From Vibrio aestivus (lineage in GTDB: Bacteria; Pseudomonadota; Gammaproteobacteria; Enterobacterales; Vibrionaceae): 51,266 bases of DNA. Below the pieces are notes generated by a model. The model was given only the letters and a program-made list of their open reading frames with translations. It ran no database searches and was not told the DNA's origin. Location: positions 1 to 51,266 of the forward strand of contig JYJN01000046.1 of the NCBI GenBank assembly GCA_003263845.1, given 5' to 3'. The position numbers and the translations under genes were made by a program. Positions 10,022 through 19,473 of the stretch are shown here, piece by piece (position 1 is the first letter of the stretch; each line of letters opens with the position of its first letter).

Positions 10022-10471
10022 TTATTTCTTTTCGTCGTGCGCTTTAGGATCAGTTTTGCAAGAACCATCAACACACTTACCATACAGGTATAAACTATGA
10101 TTGGTCAGTTCGATATTGTAACGAGCAGCAATCTCTTTTTGACGCTCTTCAATGATGTCATCAGCGAACTCAATAACTGCACCGCAATCTAGACACACTA
10201 AGTGGTCGTGGTGATGCTGAGTTGAAAGTTCAAACACTGACTTACCACCTTCGAAGTGGTGACGAGTCACGATACCTGCATCATCAAATTGGTTGAGAAC
10301 ACGATATACCGTCGCTAGGCCAATTTCTTCACCGATGTCGATCAACTTTTTGTAGAGATCTTCCGCACTGATATGCTGGTAATCTGGCTGTTGAAGAAGT
10401 TCTAGAATTTTCAGCCTTGGCAAGGTTACCTTAAGCCCAGCATCTTTTAATGCTTGATTGTTGTCTGACAT
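10022..10471 (-). CDS. fur: Ferric uptake regulator
   Basis: Fur is the iron-responsive repressor of siderophore and iron-transport genes. The 149-residue product has the N-terminal winged helix (about 1-80, with EEIGLATVYRVLNQFDDAG as recognition region). A dimerisation and metal-binding domain follows, with the HHHDHL cluster, the CLDC motif and a C-terminal GKCVDGSCK cysteine pair. The frame is intact and start MSDNNQALKDAGL is the usual one. A partial Fur-box-like sequence lies upstream at 10511-10528, suggesting autoregulation. Confidence 0.97.
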   Translation of the reverse strand: MSDNNQALKDAGLKVTLPRLKILELLQQPDYQHISAEDLYKKLIDIGEEIGLATVYRVLNQFDDAGIVTRHHFEGGKSVFELSTQHHHDHLVCLDCGAVIEFADDIIEERQKEIAARYNIELTNHSLYLYGKCVDGSCKTDPKAHDEKK

Positions 10472-10510
10472 AAACTTTCCTGTTGATGATCTGTTGTTTA
10501 AACAGAATTC

Positions 10511-10528
10511 AGTATTCTTATCATTATA
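10511..10528 (-). promoter_or_regulatory. Candidate Fur box upstream of fur
   Basis: Read on the minus strand the 18 bases are three hexamers TATAAT-GATAAG-AATACT, 14 of 18 matching GATAAT repeats. It is about 40 bases upstream of the fur start, consistent with autoregulation. Only moderately convincing. Confidence 0.4.
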
Positions 10529-10681
10529 AGGTAGACGTTCTCAACATTAAACCACGAACTTCAAGCGGTTACTCAGAAAAATCGATAATGTCGTGTAATC
10601 TCACTAAATTTTGAGGTACGACCAGTAACATTGTGTTAACATTTTCGACGTTTTATTAATTTAGAAGCAGGATTGATAGGT

Positions 10682-11170
10682 ATGGACCGTCGACTAGCCA
10701 AGATATATAAGCCAGGTGTTGTGAAATTTGCATTGAACATATGGCCACCATTTTGGGGGTCGGGTATAGGCATTCAGTCTATCAGTGAGGACTTTCGCCA
10801 AGTCGAGATGAAGCTCAAACTCAGATGGTGGAACAAGAATGCCAATCGTACCCAGTATGGCGGTAGCATCTTTTCACTGACCGATCCTGTTTATTCGTTG
10901 ATGTTAATGGGGATTCTGGGTGAGGAGTATTATGTTTGGGATAAAGAGGCGAGTATAGACTTTAAAAAGCCGGGTAAAACGGATCTATTCGCTCGCTTTG
11001 AGATTACTGATAACATGCTCGATGACATCTATCGAAATACCGCGGATGGCGATAAATATTTCCCAGAGTTTCTTACTCATGTGCTTGATAAAGAAGGGGA
11101 GCTAATTTCAACCATACACCGTAAATTGTATGTGAGAAAGAAGCCGAGGTATCGAGACGTGAGCAACTAA
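10682..11170 (+). CDS. DUF4442 family protein (hotdog-fold, thioesterase-like)
   Basis: A 162-residue cytoplasmic protein that I assign to the DUF4442 family, whose members have a hotdog fold related to acyl-CoA thioesterases. Characteristic features are WPPFWGSGI near the N-terminus, the RWWNKNANRTQYGGSIFSL region and the DFKKPGKTD motif. No substrate is known, so no enzymatic call is made. I choose the ATG at 10682, because the TTG at 10673 would sit directly against the AGGA ribosome site. It lies between fur and the convergent fldA as a single-gene unit. Confidence 0.8.
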   Translation: MDRRLAKIYKPGVVKFALNIWPPFWGSGIGIQSISEDFRQVEMKLKLRWWNKNANRTQYGGSIFSLTDPVYSLMLMGILGEEYYVWDKEASIDFKKPGKTDLFARFEITDNMLDDIYRNTADGDKYFPEFLTHVLDKEGELISTIHRKLYVRKKPRYRDVSN

Positions 11171-11177
11171 CAGGCAT

Positions 11178-11207
11178 AAAAAAACCTCCGAAGTGAAGGT
11201 TTTTGTT
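11178..11207. terminator. Hairpin between the DUF4442 gene and fldA
   Basis: AAAAACCT and AGGTTTTT arms enclose a GC-containing loop, with A and T runs on both sides. It may stop both convergent genes; the stem is mostly A-T and hence weaker than the other terminators here. Confidence 0.6.
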
Positions 11208-11222
11208 TGGGATGTGGCGTGC

Positions 11223-11756
11223 TTAGTCTTCAAGCTCAGCTAAACACATCTCTTCATAAATCTGTTGTACCCATTTAGAAACACGGGCATCAGTGAGTTC
11301 TGGCTGACGGTCTTCATCGATACATAGGCCGACAAACTGGCTGTCATCACCTTCTACTAGCGCTTTAGACGCTTCGAACTCGTAACCTTCTGTTGGCGTG
11401 TAACCTAAGATTGTACCGCCTTTCGCTTCTACGATGTCGCGGACAGTACCCATCGCATCACAGAAATACTCTGCGTAATCTTCTTGGTCACCACAACCGA
11501 AGATAGCAACAAGCTTAGTCGAGAAATCAATGCCTTCTAATTCTGGGAAGAAATCATCCCAATCACATTGAGCTTCACCGTAGTACCATGTTGGGATACC
11601 TAGTAGTAGAAGGTCGAAGTTGTCGATATCTTCTTTGCTACTTTTTGCAATGTCTTGAACGTGGACGAGTTTCTTTCCAAGCTGCTTCTGAATCATTTTT
11701 GCAACAGCTTCTGTATTACCAGTATCGCTACCGAAGAAGATACCTACACTTGTCAT
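11223..11756 (-). CDS. fldA: Flavodoxin (long-chain, FMN)
   Basis: Flavodoxin carries electrons at low potential, replacing ferredoxin when iron is short. The 177-residue protein has the FMN phosphate loop FFGSDTGNTEAVAK at residues 7-20. Flavin-stacking regions are seen at PTWYYGEAQCDW and GCGDQEDYAEYFCDAMG, and it is of the long-chain type. It is close to fur, as in E. coli, and followed upstream by the DUF2788 gene. The frame is intact. Confidence 0.95.
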   Translation of the reverse strand: MTSVGIFFGSDTGNTEAVAKMIQKQLGKKLVHVQDIAKSSKEDIDNFDLLLLGIPTWYYGEAQCDWDDFFPELEGIDFSTKLVAIFGCGDQEDYAEYFCDAMGTVRDIVEAKGGTILGYTPTEGYEFEASKALVEGDDSQFVGLCIDEDRQPELTDARVSKWVQQIYEEMCLAELED

Positions 11757-11798
11757 AGAGTCTTTACCTTATGTTATTCATTGAGTGCATAAAGTGGG

Positions 11799-12020
11799 TT
11801 AGCCTAAACCGCTACCTTCCCAACTTAGCTGAATTAACCCTTTTGCGATAAATCCAGCGCAGCCTAGAAACAGTACTAACCATACAATACGACGACCAAA
11901 CGGAGGGACATTACCTTGTTTTAATACATCTTTAATCGCCATACCTATTAAGAAAAAGATAGACGCAAAGAGCAGGTCAAGACCAATAGACTCAAGCTGG
12001 TTCATGTAGTCGTAAAGCAT
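11799..12020 (-). CDS. DUF2788 family small membrane protein
   Basis: A 73-residue protein with two hydrophobic segments (about residues 12-31 and 44-63) joined by a basic loop containing FGRRIVWLV. It resembles the DUF2788 family of small inner-membrane proteins found next to fldA in Vibrio and relatives; function unknown. The start at 12020 is supported by an AAGGA ribosome site five bases upstream. It lies between ybfF and fldA and may be co-transcribed with them. Confidence 0.75.
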   Translation of the reverse strand: MLYDYMNQLESIGLDLLFASIFFLIGMAIKDVLKQGNVPPFGRRIVWLVLFLGCAGFIAKGLIQLSWEGSGLG

Positions 12021-12115
12021 GATAATCCTTTATGCCAAATTGCTTGCGCGCACTATACCATTGTTATTTATTAAAGTTAATTGTGGTTTGCTCAACTTTA
12101 CTTAACATGCGGTAT

Positions 12116-12880
12116 CTAGGGCAAAAATTTGCGTATTACCCGTATGACTTCTTGGGGCTTTTCTGCATGAAGCCAATGGCCAGTATTGGCGATGATATGC
12201 GCTTTAGCGTTGCTAAACTGTGCTTGTATATCTGCTTGATGAGAAGGTAACAGATAATCAGATAGCGCACCTTTTACAAATACCGTTGGTACGTCAGTTT
12301 TAGAAATAGGCTCCCAACCAATAATGTTCTCGTAGTTGTCGACTAGCGAAGCCACATTGAATCGCCAAGCTAATGCGTCGTTGTCTTTAAACAAAGACTT
12401 ACTTAAGAACTGTCGTACGCCTTCCATCTCAATGTGTTCTGACATCATGGATAAAGCGTCAGAGCGCCTGGTAGGACGCTTTAGCTCAACCGCTTGCAGG
12501 CCAGATATCACGTTGTCGTGTTTTCTCTCGGTGTATTTTACTGGCGACATGTCGAGAACGATCAGCTGTTTAGCTAGTTGAGGTGCAATGTCGATCAACT
12601 TGATCGCGACTTTGCCTCCCATGGAGTGACCGATAACCGTAATATCTTGCAGATTAAGGTGCTTAATCACTTCTAATACATCTTGCGCCATCTCAGCATA
12701 GCTGTGGCTCGGTGAGTGGAAGGATTGGCCGTGGTTTCTCAGGTCGATACTAAGGACTTGATAATCTTTCTTTAGATCGCGAGCCAAAAGCCCTAAGTTA
12801 TCCAAGCTGCCGAATAAACCATGGAGGAGGATAATCGTTTGACCTTGGCCTTCGAGTTTGTAATTAAGAAGTGCTGACAT
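12116..12880 (-). CDS. ybfF: Alpha/beta-hydrolase, YbfF-type esterase
   Basis: A 254-residue alpha/beta-hydrolase. The oxyanion region is LLHGLFGSLDNLG, the nucleophile elbow is GHSMGG (serine near residue 88), the acid is probably in GALSDYLLP and the histidine in NTGHWLHAEKP. E. coli YbfF, an esterase active on acyl-CoA and short esters, sits in the same place beside seqA, which supports the name. The gene is divergent from seqA and upstream of the DUF2788 gene and fldA. The physiological substrate is not known. Confidence 0.9.
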   Translation of the reverse strand: MSALLNYKLEGQGQTIILLHGLFGSLDNLGLLARDLKKDYQVLSIDLRNHGQSFHSPSHSYAEMAQDVLEVIKHLNLQDITVIGHSMGGKVAIKLIDIAPQLAKQLIVLDMSPVKYTERKHDNVISGLQAVELKRPTRRSDALSMMSEHIEMEGVRQFLSKSLFKDNDALAWRFNVASLVDNYENIIGWEPISKTDVPTVFVKGALSDYLLPSHQADIQAQFSNAKAHIIANTGHWLHAEKPQEVIRVIRKFLP

Positions 12881-12972
12881 TTTATCTTATTAGTGACTGG
12901 TTTATCGTAGAGTATCAGAAAAGATCTCGCTATAATCCCCCAGAGTTTAAACATAGAGATTGTGAAAAGCGA

Positions 12973-13515
12973 ATGAAAACAATTGAGGTTGATGAGGATC
13001 TATACCGTTTTATTGCAAGCCAAACGCAACATATTGGAGAGAGTGCTTCCGATATTCTGCGACGCTTACTTAAGGTAGACAACCAAGAAGAGCAGCAAGC
13101 AATCGCTGCGCCAGTAGCAGAGCCTAAAGGCATTGTTGTGAGTAAAGATGCCGGTAAAGTTGATAAGGTAGACAGCGTCAAAGAGATGCGTTCATTACTT
13201 ATCTCTGATGAGTTTGCGGGCCTAAAGAAAGCGATTGATCGCTTTATGCTTGTGTTGTCAACACTGCACAGAATTGATTCAGATAGTTTCTCAGAAGCCA
13301 CTCAGGTTAAAGGTCGTAAGCGAGTTTACTTTGCCTCAGACGAGCAAACCCTGCTTGCTAGCGGAACCACCACTAAACCGAAAGCGATTCCAAACTCTCC
13401 TTTCTGGGTTATCACTAATACCAATACCAGTCGAAAACGACAAATGGTCGACCAACTGATGGTTAGGATGAACTTCCCATCAGATTTGATTGAAAAAGTG
13501 GCAAACTCAATCTAA
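12973..13515 (+). CDS. seqA: SeqA, replication-initiation negative regulator
   Basis: SeqA binds hemimethylated GATC sites after replication, sequesters oriC and prevents re-initiation. I place the start at the ATG for MKTIEVDEDLYRFIAS (12973), giving 180 residues; 34 further codons upstream are unrelated to the family. N-terminal multimerisation domain about 1-50, a low-complexity linker, then the DNA-binding domain with KGRKRVYFA and PFWVITNTNTSRKRQMV, which hold the asparagines known to touch methyl-A. It implies a Dam-methylating host. Confidence 0.96.
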   Translation: MKTIEVDEDLYRFIASQTQHIGESASDILRRLLKVDNQEEQQAIAAPVAEPKGIVVSKDAGKVDKVDSVKEMRSLLISDEFAGLKKAIDRFMLVLSTLHRIDSDSFSEATQVKGRKRVYFASDEQTLLASGTTTKPKAIPNSPFWVITNTNTSRKRQMVDQLMVRMNFPSDLIEKVANSI

Positions 13516-13526
13516 AAAATCCAACC

Positions 13527-13577
13527 AAGACCCCATAATGTTCAAGGTGAACGGCTTAATATGGGGTCTTTTGTTTT
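13527..13577 (+). terminator. Two-tier terminator between seqA and pgm
   Basis: Outer arms AAGACCCCAT (13527-13536) and ATGGGGTCTT (13561-13570) enclose a second small hairpin GTTCA-AGG-TGAAC, and a T-rich run follows. It would end seqA 35 bases before the pgm start. Confidence 0.8.
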
Positions 13578-13611
13578 ATAAGAAAATTAATGTTTTAAAA
13601 AGGATGTCAAC

Positions 13612-15256
13612 ATGGCTATGCACCCGCGTGCGGGACAAAAAGCGCAACAATCCGATCTTCACAATATTCCAGCGCTTGTCTCAAACTACTTCTTACTTCA
13701 ACCAAACTCTCAAAACCCTGACCACAAAGTACAATTCGGCACATCGGGTCATCGCGGTACAGCGGATAAAACCACGTTTAATGAGAACCATATTCTAGCG
13801 ATTGCTCAAGCTGTTGTTGAGATCCGTGCTGAGTTAGGTACCACGGGGCCGCTTTTTGTCGGTAAAGACACGCACGCGCTTTCTGAGCCTGCTTTCTTTA
13901 GCGTATTAGAAGTATTGATTGCCAACGGTGTTGAAGTCGTTACTCAAGAAGATAATGCTATACGCCAACGCCAGGTGTGTCTCACGCGATTTTAACTTAC
14001 AACGCCAAGCATGATGCTAAAGCAGATGGTTTGGTGATTACACCTTCTCATAACCCGCCTCAAGATGGTGGTATCAAATACAACCCAACTCACGGTGGCC
14101 CAGCGGAAGACAAGCTGACAAAAGCTATAGAAAATCGTGCCAATGCATTGATTGCTGAAAATATGCAAGGTGTTAAGCGCATGCCTTTGGAAGAAGCAAA
14201 AGCATCTCCTCTATTCAAGCAAGTGGATCTAGTTAAGCCTTACATTGATGATCTAGTGAATGTGATTGATATGGAAGCGATTCAAAAGGCAGATCTGAAG
14301 ATTGGTGTTGATCCATTGGGTGGTAGTGGTATCGATTACTGGCGTCAGATTGCTAAAGCGTACAATCTAAACCTAACACTTGTGAGCGAAGCAGTTGACC
14401 CAACGTTCCAATTTATGTCTTTGGATAAAGATGGTGTTGTTCGTATGGACTGTTCATCACCTTACGCGATGGCAGGTCTACTGGCACTTAAAGATGATTA
14501 TGATCTCGCATTTGGTAACGACCCAGATTACGACCGTCATGGCATCGTGACACCTAAAGGCTAATGAACCCAAATCATTTTTTAGCCGTGTGTATTGACT
14601 ACGTATACCGTCATCGTGAAGGTTGGGCGAAAGATGTCGCTGTCGGCAAGACACTGGTTTCTAGTGCATTGATCGACCGTGTTGTTGCAGACCTTGGCCG
14701 CGAGCTATGCGAAGTACCAGTTGGTTTCAAATGGTTTGTTGATGGACTGTACGAAGGCCGATTCGGTTTTGGTGGTGAAGAGAGTGCGGGAGCTTCTTTC
14801 CTTCGTAAAGATGGTACGCCTTGGGCGACAGATAAAGATGGCATTATTCTTTGCCTTCTAGCTGCGGAAATCACCGCGGTAACGGGTAAGAACCCTCAGC
14901 AGTACTATGAAGAGCTGGCAGAAAAACACGGTGAGTCCAAGTACAACCGTATTCAAGCGGTAGCGAATGGTCCACAGAAAGATGTCTTGAAGAAGCTGTC
15001 TGCAGAGATGGTGACTGCGGAGACACTGGCTGGTGATGCGATTACCGCTCGTTTGACTCATGCTCCAGGTAACGGTGCTGCAATTGGTGGCCTTAAAGTG
15101 ACCACTGATAACGGTTGGTTCGCTGCGCGTCCATCTGGTACTGAGGATATCTACAAGATCTACTGTGAAAGCTTTAAAGGTGAAGAGCACCTCAAACAGA
15201 TTGAAGCAGAAGCTCAGGAGATTGTTAATCAAGTATTTGCGAATGCAGGCTTATAA
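13612..15256 (+). CDS. pgm: Phosphoglucomutase, alpha-D-glucose specific (frame broken twice)
   Basis: Pgm interconverts glucose-1-phosphate and glucose-6-phosphate. Three adjacent reading-frame pieces together give a 548-residue protein, the expected length. Breaks are near 13957 (a G missing, where [14 protein letters not shown] should run through) and near 14561 (a C missing, where TPKGLMNPNHF should run through). Catalytic serine motif [12 protein letters not shown], magnesium loop [10 protein letters not shown], sugar-binding [10 protein letters not shown] and phosphate-binding [12 protein letters not shown] are all present in order. It follows seqA, as in E. coli. Confidence 0.95.
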
Positions 15257-15280
15257 GTACAGTTATTGATTACTTCTTAG

Positions 15281-15306
15281 AGGCGGCCTTATGGTCGCCT
15301 TTTTTC
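15281..15306 (+). terminator. Rho-independent terminator after pgm
   Basis: AGGCGGCC and GGTCGCCT arms (one G-T wobble) around TTAT are followed by six T. It separates pgm from the convergent DUF1853 gene. Confidence 0.88.
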
Positions 15307-15314
15307 TTTGGTGA

Positions 15315-16073
15315 TTATCTGTTGTTTGGCCATGCGTCGGGAACGACAAACCAAAATTGGCCACTTTCAGTTTGGGCATGCACAAAGCGCTCTCCTGAAG
15401 GCTCTATGGGCTCTGAAAACTCTTGAGTACCAATGGCCCATAAAGGTTTAGTTAATTCGTATATTGGTTCTTCGATTTGATTTTGCTGGCTGTGATAGCA
15501 CCAATATCCAGAAATCTGGCTTTTCTCTAACTCGTATCCTAAGCATGTATCAGGAATTGGTTCTTTAGAGAATGGATTGATATACAGTCTTCCCTGCATG
15601 AGTAGATGTTCACTTGGCGTTTTATCTAATGCAAGTTGCTGATGGAACTCGTCGCGCTGACTCATTTTAAGCTGGTGCGTTAGCATGCGTTCGACCTTTT
15701 TTATCTAATTGATCGTGCGCGTTAGGACCATACCAAACTCCTTGGTGGAGTAGATAAAATTTAATAGCAACTTCCCAGTGTTCATACTCGAGCTTTCAAG
15801 GTTTTTTAAGATTAGGTCAACCGCACCTATAGTACGCCCTGTTATCTCGTTGAGCTGTATTTCTTCTGCAACTACCTGGTACCGCGGCGAGGAGTTTAGA
15901 AACTTTGTACATAGATGTTGATAGAGAAATCCGAGCCTTGGATTACCAGTGTAAAGTTCAGTGTTTAAAAGGGGAGTGTGCGGAACACTTTCAAAGGTGA
16001 CAAACGGTAGAGTTGGCTTGAAAAGTGACGGAGAGTGAGCAATCCAATGATAAAACTTTTGCAGAGAGTTCAT
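15315..16073 (-). CDS. DUF1853 family protein (frame broken twice)
   Basis: Two open frames, 15705-16073 and 15315-15686, are parts of one gene of about 252 codons. The first ends after GAVDLILKNLES. In another frame the DNA continues with EYEHWEVAIKFYL, a GPNAHDQLDKK segment typical of DUF1853, then ERMLTHQLKMSQRDE, which is the start of the second piece. The breaks are a missing C near 15792 (plus-strand G) and an extra A in the T6 run at 15697-15702. The family is of unknown function; a nuclease-like fold has been suggested, which I cannot confirm. It is divergent from the Nif3-family gene. Confidence 0.75.
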
Positions 16074-16204
16074 CTATTTTCCTTATAGACTCGGGCAATC
16101 GCTTCATACTATACCTAAATTTGTTGCTATTGAGGACTACTCAGCTAGCAAGAGCCCTGTGCTTCGATATACACTTCCAGTATTCGAAAGTATTGGAAGT
16201 CAAC

Positions 16205-16963
16205 ATGAATAACCTACAACTAGAAAAGCTGCTTAATGAGAAGTTATCACCTCAATTGATCAAGGACTATGCGCCTAATGGTTTGCAGATCGAAGGCAAA
16301 GCAGAAATCAAGCGTATTGTGACCGGTGTGACTGCATCGCAAGCGCTTGTCGACAAAGCCGTAGAGTTAGGTGCGGATGCACTTTTGGTTCACCACGGGT
16401 ATTTTTGGAAAGGTGAACCAGAGCCTATTCGAGGGATGAAGGGCAAGCGAATTCGCACCTTGATAAAGAATGACATCAACCTAATTGGATACCATCTTCC
16501 GCTAGACATTCACCCTGACCTTGGTAACAACGCAGAGTTAGCGCGTCTTCTTGATATTGAAATTGAAGGGGGCTAGAAGGGCATCCACAATCTGTTGCGA
16601 TGTTTGGTCGTTTGAATAAGCCGCTGACAGGTGCAGAGTTTGCAGATCGCATCAACCAAGTTTTGAATCGAGAGCCTTTGCATATAGCTCCAGACAACGC
16701 AGAGAAGATGATCGAAACGGTTGGATGGTGCACTGGTGGTGGGCAAGATTACATTGAGTTAGCCGCTCAACATGGGTTAGATGCGTTTATCTCTGGCGAG
16801 ATTTCGGAGAGAACGACTTATTCCGCTCGTGAGCAAGATATCCATTATTTCGCAGCAGGGCATCACGCAACGGAAGCGCTACGGCATTAAAGCACTCGGT
16901 GAGTGGCTAGCATCAGAGCATGGATTTGATGTTGAGTTCGTCGATATTGATAACCCGGTTTAA
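16205..16963 (+). CDS. Nif3-like dinuclear metal-centre protein, YbgI type (frame broken twice)
   Basis: A Nif3-family protein that forms a ring-shaped hexamer with a two-metal site; its cellular role is unsettled. From the ATG for MNNLQLEKLLNEKL (16205) it would have 252 residues, close to E. coli YbgI. Metal ligands appear in LLVHHGYFWKGE, HLPLDIHPDLGNN and, late, GHHATERYG. Breaks: a missing C near 16573 (GGLEGHPQSVAMF should be continuous) and an extra base near 16874 just before the last ligand region. The frame upstream of 16205 is not family sequence. A 28-base inverted repeat lies directly before the start. Confidence 0.9.
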
Positions 16964-17009
16964 CTAAGAAGCGGCATTCATTTGTCGTAATTTGACTAAA
17001 GAAATGAAA

Positions 17010-17040
17010 AAGGGTTGGCATAATGCCAACCCTTAATTTT
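17010..17040. terminator. Bidirectional terminator between the Nif3-family gene and gltA
   Basis: Perfect arms AGGGTTGGCA and TGCCAACCCT around a TAA loop, with A-rich and T-rich flanks, lie between two convergent genes. Confidence 0.9.
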
Positions 17041-17055
17041 ATTCAACCAATTCTA

Positions 17056-18345
17056 TCACTCGCGTTCGTGAAGAGGTTGGAAGTCGCGTTTTTGCTCACC
17101 AGTGTATAGCTGACGAGGGCGACCGATGCGGTTAGTCGGATCGCTGTGCATCTCGTTCCAGTGCGCAATCCAACCGATAGTACGAGACATCGCGAAGATT
17201 ACGGTAAACATTGAAACAGGGATACCAATCGCTTTCAAAATGATACCAGAGTAGAAATCGACGTTCGGGTACAGTTTCTTCTCTACGAAGTACTCATCAG
17301 AAAGTGCGATGCGCTCAAGCTCCATTGCTACATCAAGTAGTGGATCTTGGATGTTTAACTCTTTAAGAACTTCGTGACACGCTTCGCGCATTACTGTCGC
17401 TCGAGGATCGTAGTTCTTGTAAACGCGGTGACCAAAGCCCATCAAACGGAACGGGTCATCTTTGTCTTTTGCTTTTGCAACATACTCTTCGATGTTATCT
17501 ACGCTGCCAATCTCTTCAAGCATACGCAGACACGCTTCGTTTGCACCACCGTGAGCAGGACCCCAAAGAGATGCGATACCAGCTGCAATACAAGCGAATG
17601 GGTTTGCACCCGATGAACCTGCTAGACGCACTGTAGACGTCGATGCATTTTGCTCGTGGTCTGCGTGTAGAGTAAAGATCTTGTCCATCGCACGTGCAAC
17701 AACAGGGTTTACTTCGTACTCTTCACATGGATTTGCAAACATCATGTGTAGGAAGTTCTCGGCGTAGCTTAGGTCGTTACGTGGGTAGATGAACGGTTGA
17801 CCAATTGTGTACTTATAACACATAGCTGCCAGCGTTGGCATTTTTGATAGTAGACGATACGCAGCAATTTCACGGTGCGTGTCGTTGTTGATATCAAGTG
17901 AATCATGGTAGAAAGCCGCTAGTGCACCTACCACACCACACATTACCGCCATTGGGTGAGCGTCGCGACGGAAGCCGTGGAAGAAGCTTGCGATTTGCTC
18001 ATGTACCATAGTATGGCGAGTGACAGTGGTTTTGAATTTTTCGTATTGCTCACGATTTGGGGCTTCACCATAAAGAAGGATGTAACATACTTCTAAGTAA
18101 TCGGCGTTGTTTGCCAATTGATCGATTGGGTAACCACGGTGTAGAAGAACACCTTTACCACCATCGATGTAGGTGATTTGAGATTCACAAGATGCAGTGG
18201 CAAGAAAACCTGGGTCAAAAGTGAAGTATCCGTTTGCTCCCAGTTTACGAACGTCGATTACTTGTGGGCCTAGTGTCCCATCCATAATCGGCAGCTCGAT
18301 TGGCGCTATACCTTCAACGTGAAGGGTCGCTTTCTTATCCGCCAT
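17056..18345 (-). CDS. gltA: Citrate synthase, type II (NADH-sensitive hexamer type)
   Basis: GltA condenses acetyl-CoA and oxaloacetate to citrate. The 429-residue protein is intact and full length. Active-site regions are [42 protein letters not shown] and VDFYSG, which carry the catalytic histidines and aspartate of the family. The [11 protein letters not shown] start matches gammaproteobacterial type II enzymes. It is divergent from sdhCDAB with 395 bases of shared control DNA, as in E. coli. Confidence 0.97.
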   Translation of the reverse strand: MADKKATLHVEGIAPIELPIMDGTLGPQVIDVRKLGANGYFTFDPGFLATASCESQITYIDGGKGVLLHRGYPIDQLANNADYLEVCYILLYGEAPNREQYEKFKTTVTRHTMVHEQIASFFHGFRRDAHPMAVMCGVVGALAAFYHDSLDINNDTHREIAAYRLLSKMPTLAAMCYKYTIGQPFIYPRNDLSYAENFLHMMFANPCEEYEVNPVVARAMDKIFTLHADHEQNASTSTVRLAGSSGANPFACIAAGIASLWGPAHGGANEACLRMLEEIGSVDNIEEYVAKAKDKDDPFRLMGFGHRVYKNYDPRATVMREACHEVLKELNIQDPLLDVAMELERIALSDEYFVEKKLYPNVDFYSGIILKAIGIPVSMFTVIFAMSRTIGWIAHWNEMHSDPTNRIGRPRQLYTGEQKRDFQPLHERE

Positions 18346-18740
18346 AACAATCTCCTTTGTTTATTATTAATCCGTCCAGGATGTTTATGTGCCATTTTTG
18401 TACGTGTGTTCGTTAACAAAGTCAATTTTTCTCCTCTGATGTGTGCACTTGTTATGATTTTTTATGCTCATAAAGTTAAAAATCTGTTCTGTGTAGCAAA
18501 AATTGTTACATCAATTGTATTAGAATGTTGCGAGCCGTATAGTGGCGCTGTAAATTTTGGAGGAAACCTTATAAATTCAAGGCTTGAAACAAATGTGAGG
18601 TGAGTTTTTGAAGTCTTGTTGTTAACAATTGTTTTACATTTAACTGTTCAAAAAACAGAAAAATACGTTAACAAAATGTTAACTTTTGTAGGTTTGTTAC
18701 CAAATTTTCATTCATAACAATAAATGCTCAATGGAGCTGA
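18346..18740. other. Divergent control region between gltA and sdhC
   Basis: This 395-base gap is AT-rich and holds no gene that I can support. It contains a perfect ArcA-type direct repeat (18667-18682), a second GTTAAC at 18621-18626 with a weaker repeat, and another GTTAAC near 18412 towards gltA. I see no clear CRP site. Confidence 0.6.
18667..18682 (+). promoter_or_regulatory. ArcA-type box upstream of sdhC
   Basis: Two exact GTTAA copies are spaced 11 bases apart, start to start, the signature of ArcA-P binding sites. The same bases form a GTTAAC palindrome pair. The location 60-75 bases before sdhC fits known anaerobic repression of sdh by ArcA in E. coli. Confidence 0.65.
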
Positions 18741-19132
18741 GTGAGCAAGCCCGTGAAAGAAAGAAAGTCAAGACCTGTTAATTTAGATTTACAGACCATA
18801 CACTTTCCGATCAGTGCAATCGCATCCATCCTACACCGTGTGTCTGGGGTGATTACGTTTGTGGCGGTCGGTATTTTGCTTTGGTTATTATCCATTTCCC
18901 TATCATCCCAATGGGTTTCGCTTATGCGAGTGACCTAGTTAGCGGCTTCTTCGCGAAGTTCATTCTTTGGGGCATCCTAACCGCACTTGCCTACCACATC
19001 GCTGGTGGTATTCGCCACTTATGCATGGATCTAGGTTATTTTGAAGAACTAGAGTCTGGTGCAATGAGTGCAAAAGTAGCCTTTATCGCTACTGCTATTC
19101 TGTCTGTGCTTGCGGGGGTTCTGGTATGGTAA
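18741..19132 (+). CDS. sdhC: Succinate dehydrogenase cytochrome b556 subunit (frame broken once)
   Basis: SdhC is a membrane anchor that binds haem and quinone in complex II. A GTG start at 18741 follows GGAG. The reading frame fails at the CCC run 18907-18909, where one C is missing: SLSS should continue [15 protein letters not shown]. With it restored the protein has 130 residues, three hydrophobic helices and the family's SILHRVSG and haem-histidine region [11 protein letters not shown]. Its stop codon overlaps the sdhD start. Confidence 0.93.
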
Positions 19133-19473
19133 AACACATCTCTTCGTTTGGCCGTAACGGTGTACATGACTTTGTACTGATCCGTGCTACTGCCATCTTA
19201 ATGACGCTGTACACTATTTACTTGGTGAGCTTTTTCGCTTTCTCAGGTGATATCTCTTACGTCTCTTGGGTGCAATTCTTCTCCGGCACCTTCACCAAAG
19301 TATTCACTATGCTTGCTCTTGTATCCATCTTAATCCATGCGTGGATTGGTTTATGGCAAGTTCTAACTGACTACATCAAGTGTTCAAAACTACGCGTTGG
19401 TTTGCAGCTTGGTTGTGTAGCGGTTCTGCTTGGATACTTTTTCTCTGGTCTGTTTATTCTGTGGGGTGCGTAA
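19126..19473 (+). CDS. sdhD: Succinate dehydrogenase membrane anchor subunit
   Basis: A 115-residue membrane protein with three hydrophobic segments, partner of SdhC in haem b and ubiquinone binding. The family region [15 protein letters not shown] lies around residues 70-85 and holds the quinone-site tyrosine/aspartate neighbourhood. The start overlaps the end of sdhC (ATGGTAA), and sdhA begins at the first base after the stop, so the operon is translationally coupled. Confidence 0.95.
   Translation: MVKHISSFGRNGVHDFVLIRATAILMTLYTIYLVSFFAFSGDISYVSWVQFFSGTFTKVFTMLALVSILIHAWIGLWQVLTDYIKCSKLRVGLQLGCVAVLLGYFFSGLFILWGA

Noticed and set aside
16476..16733. Minus-strand 85-codon open frame within the Nif3-family gene
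   Set aside because: Fully antisense to a conserved gene, no family resemblance and no ribosome site.
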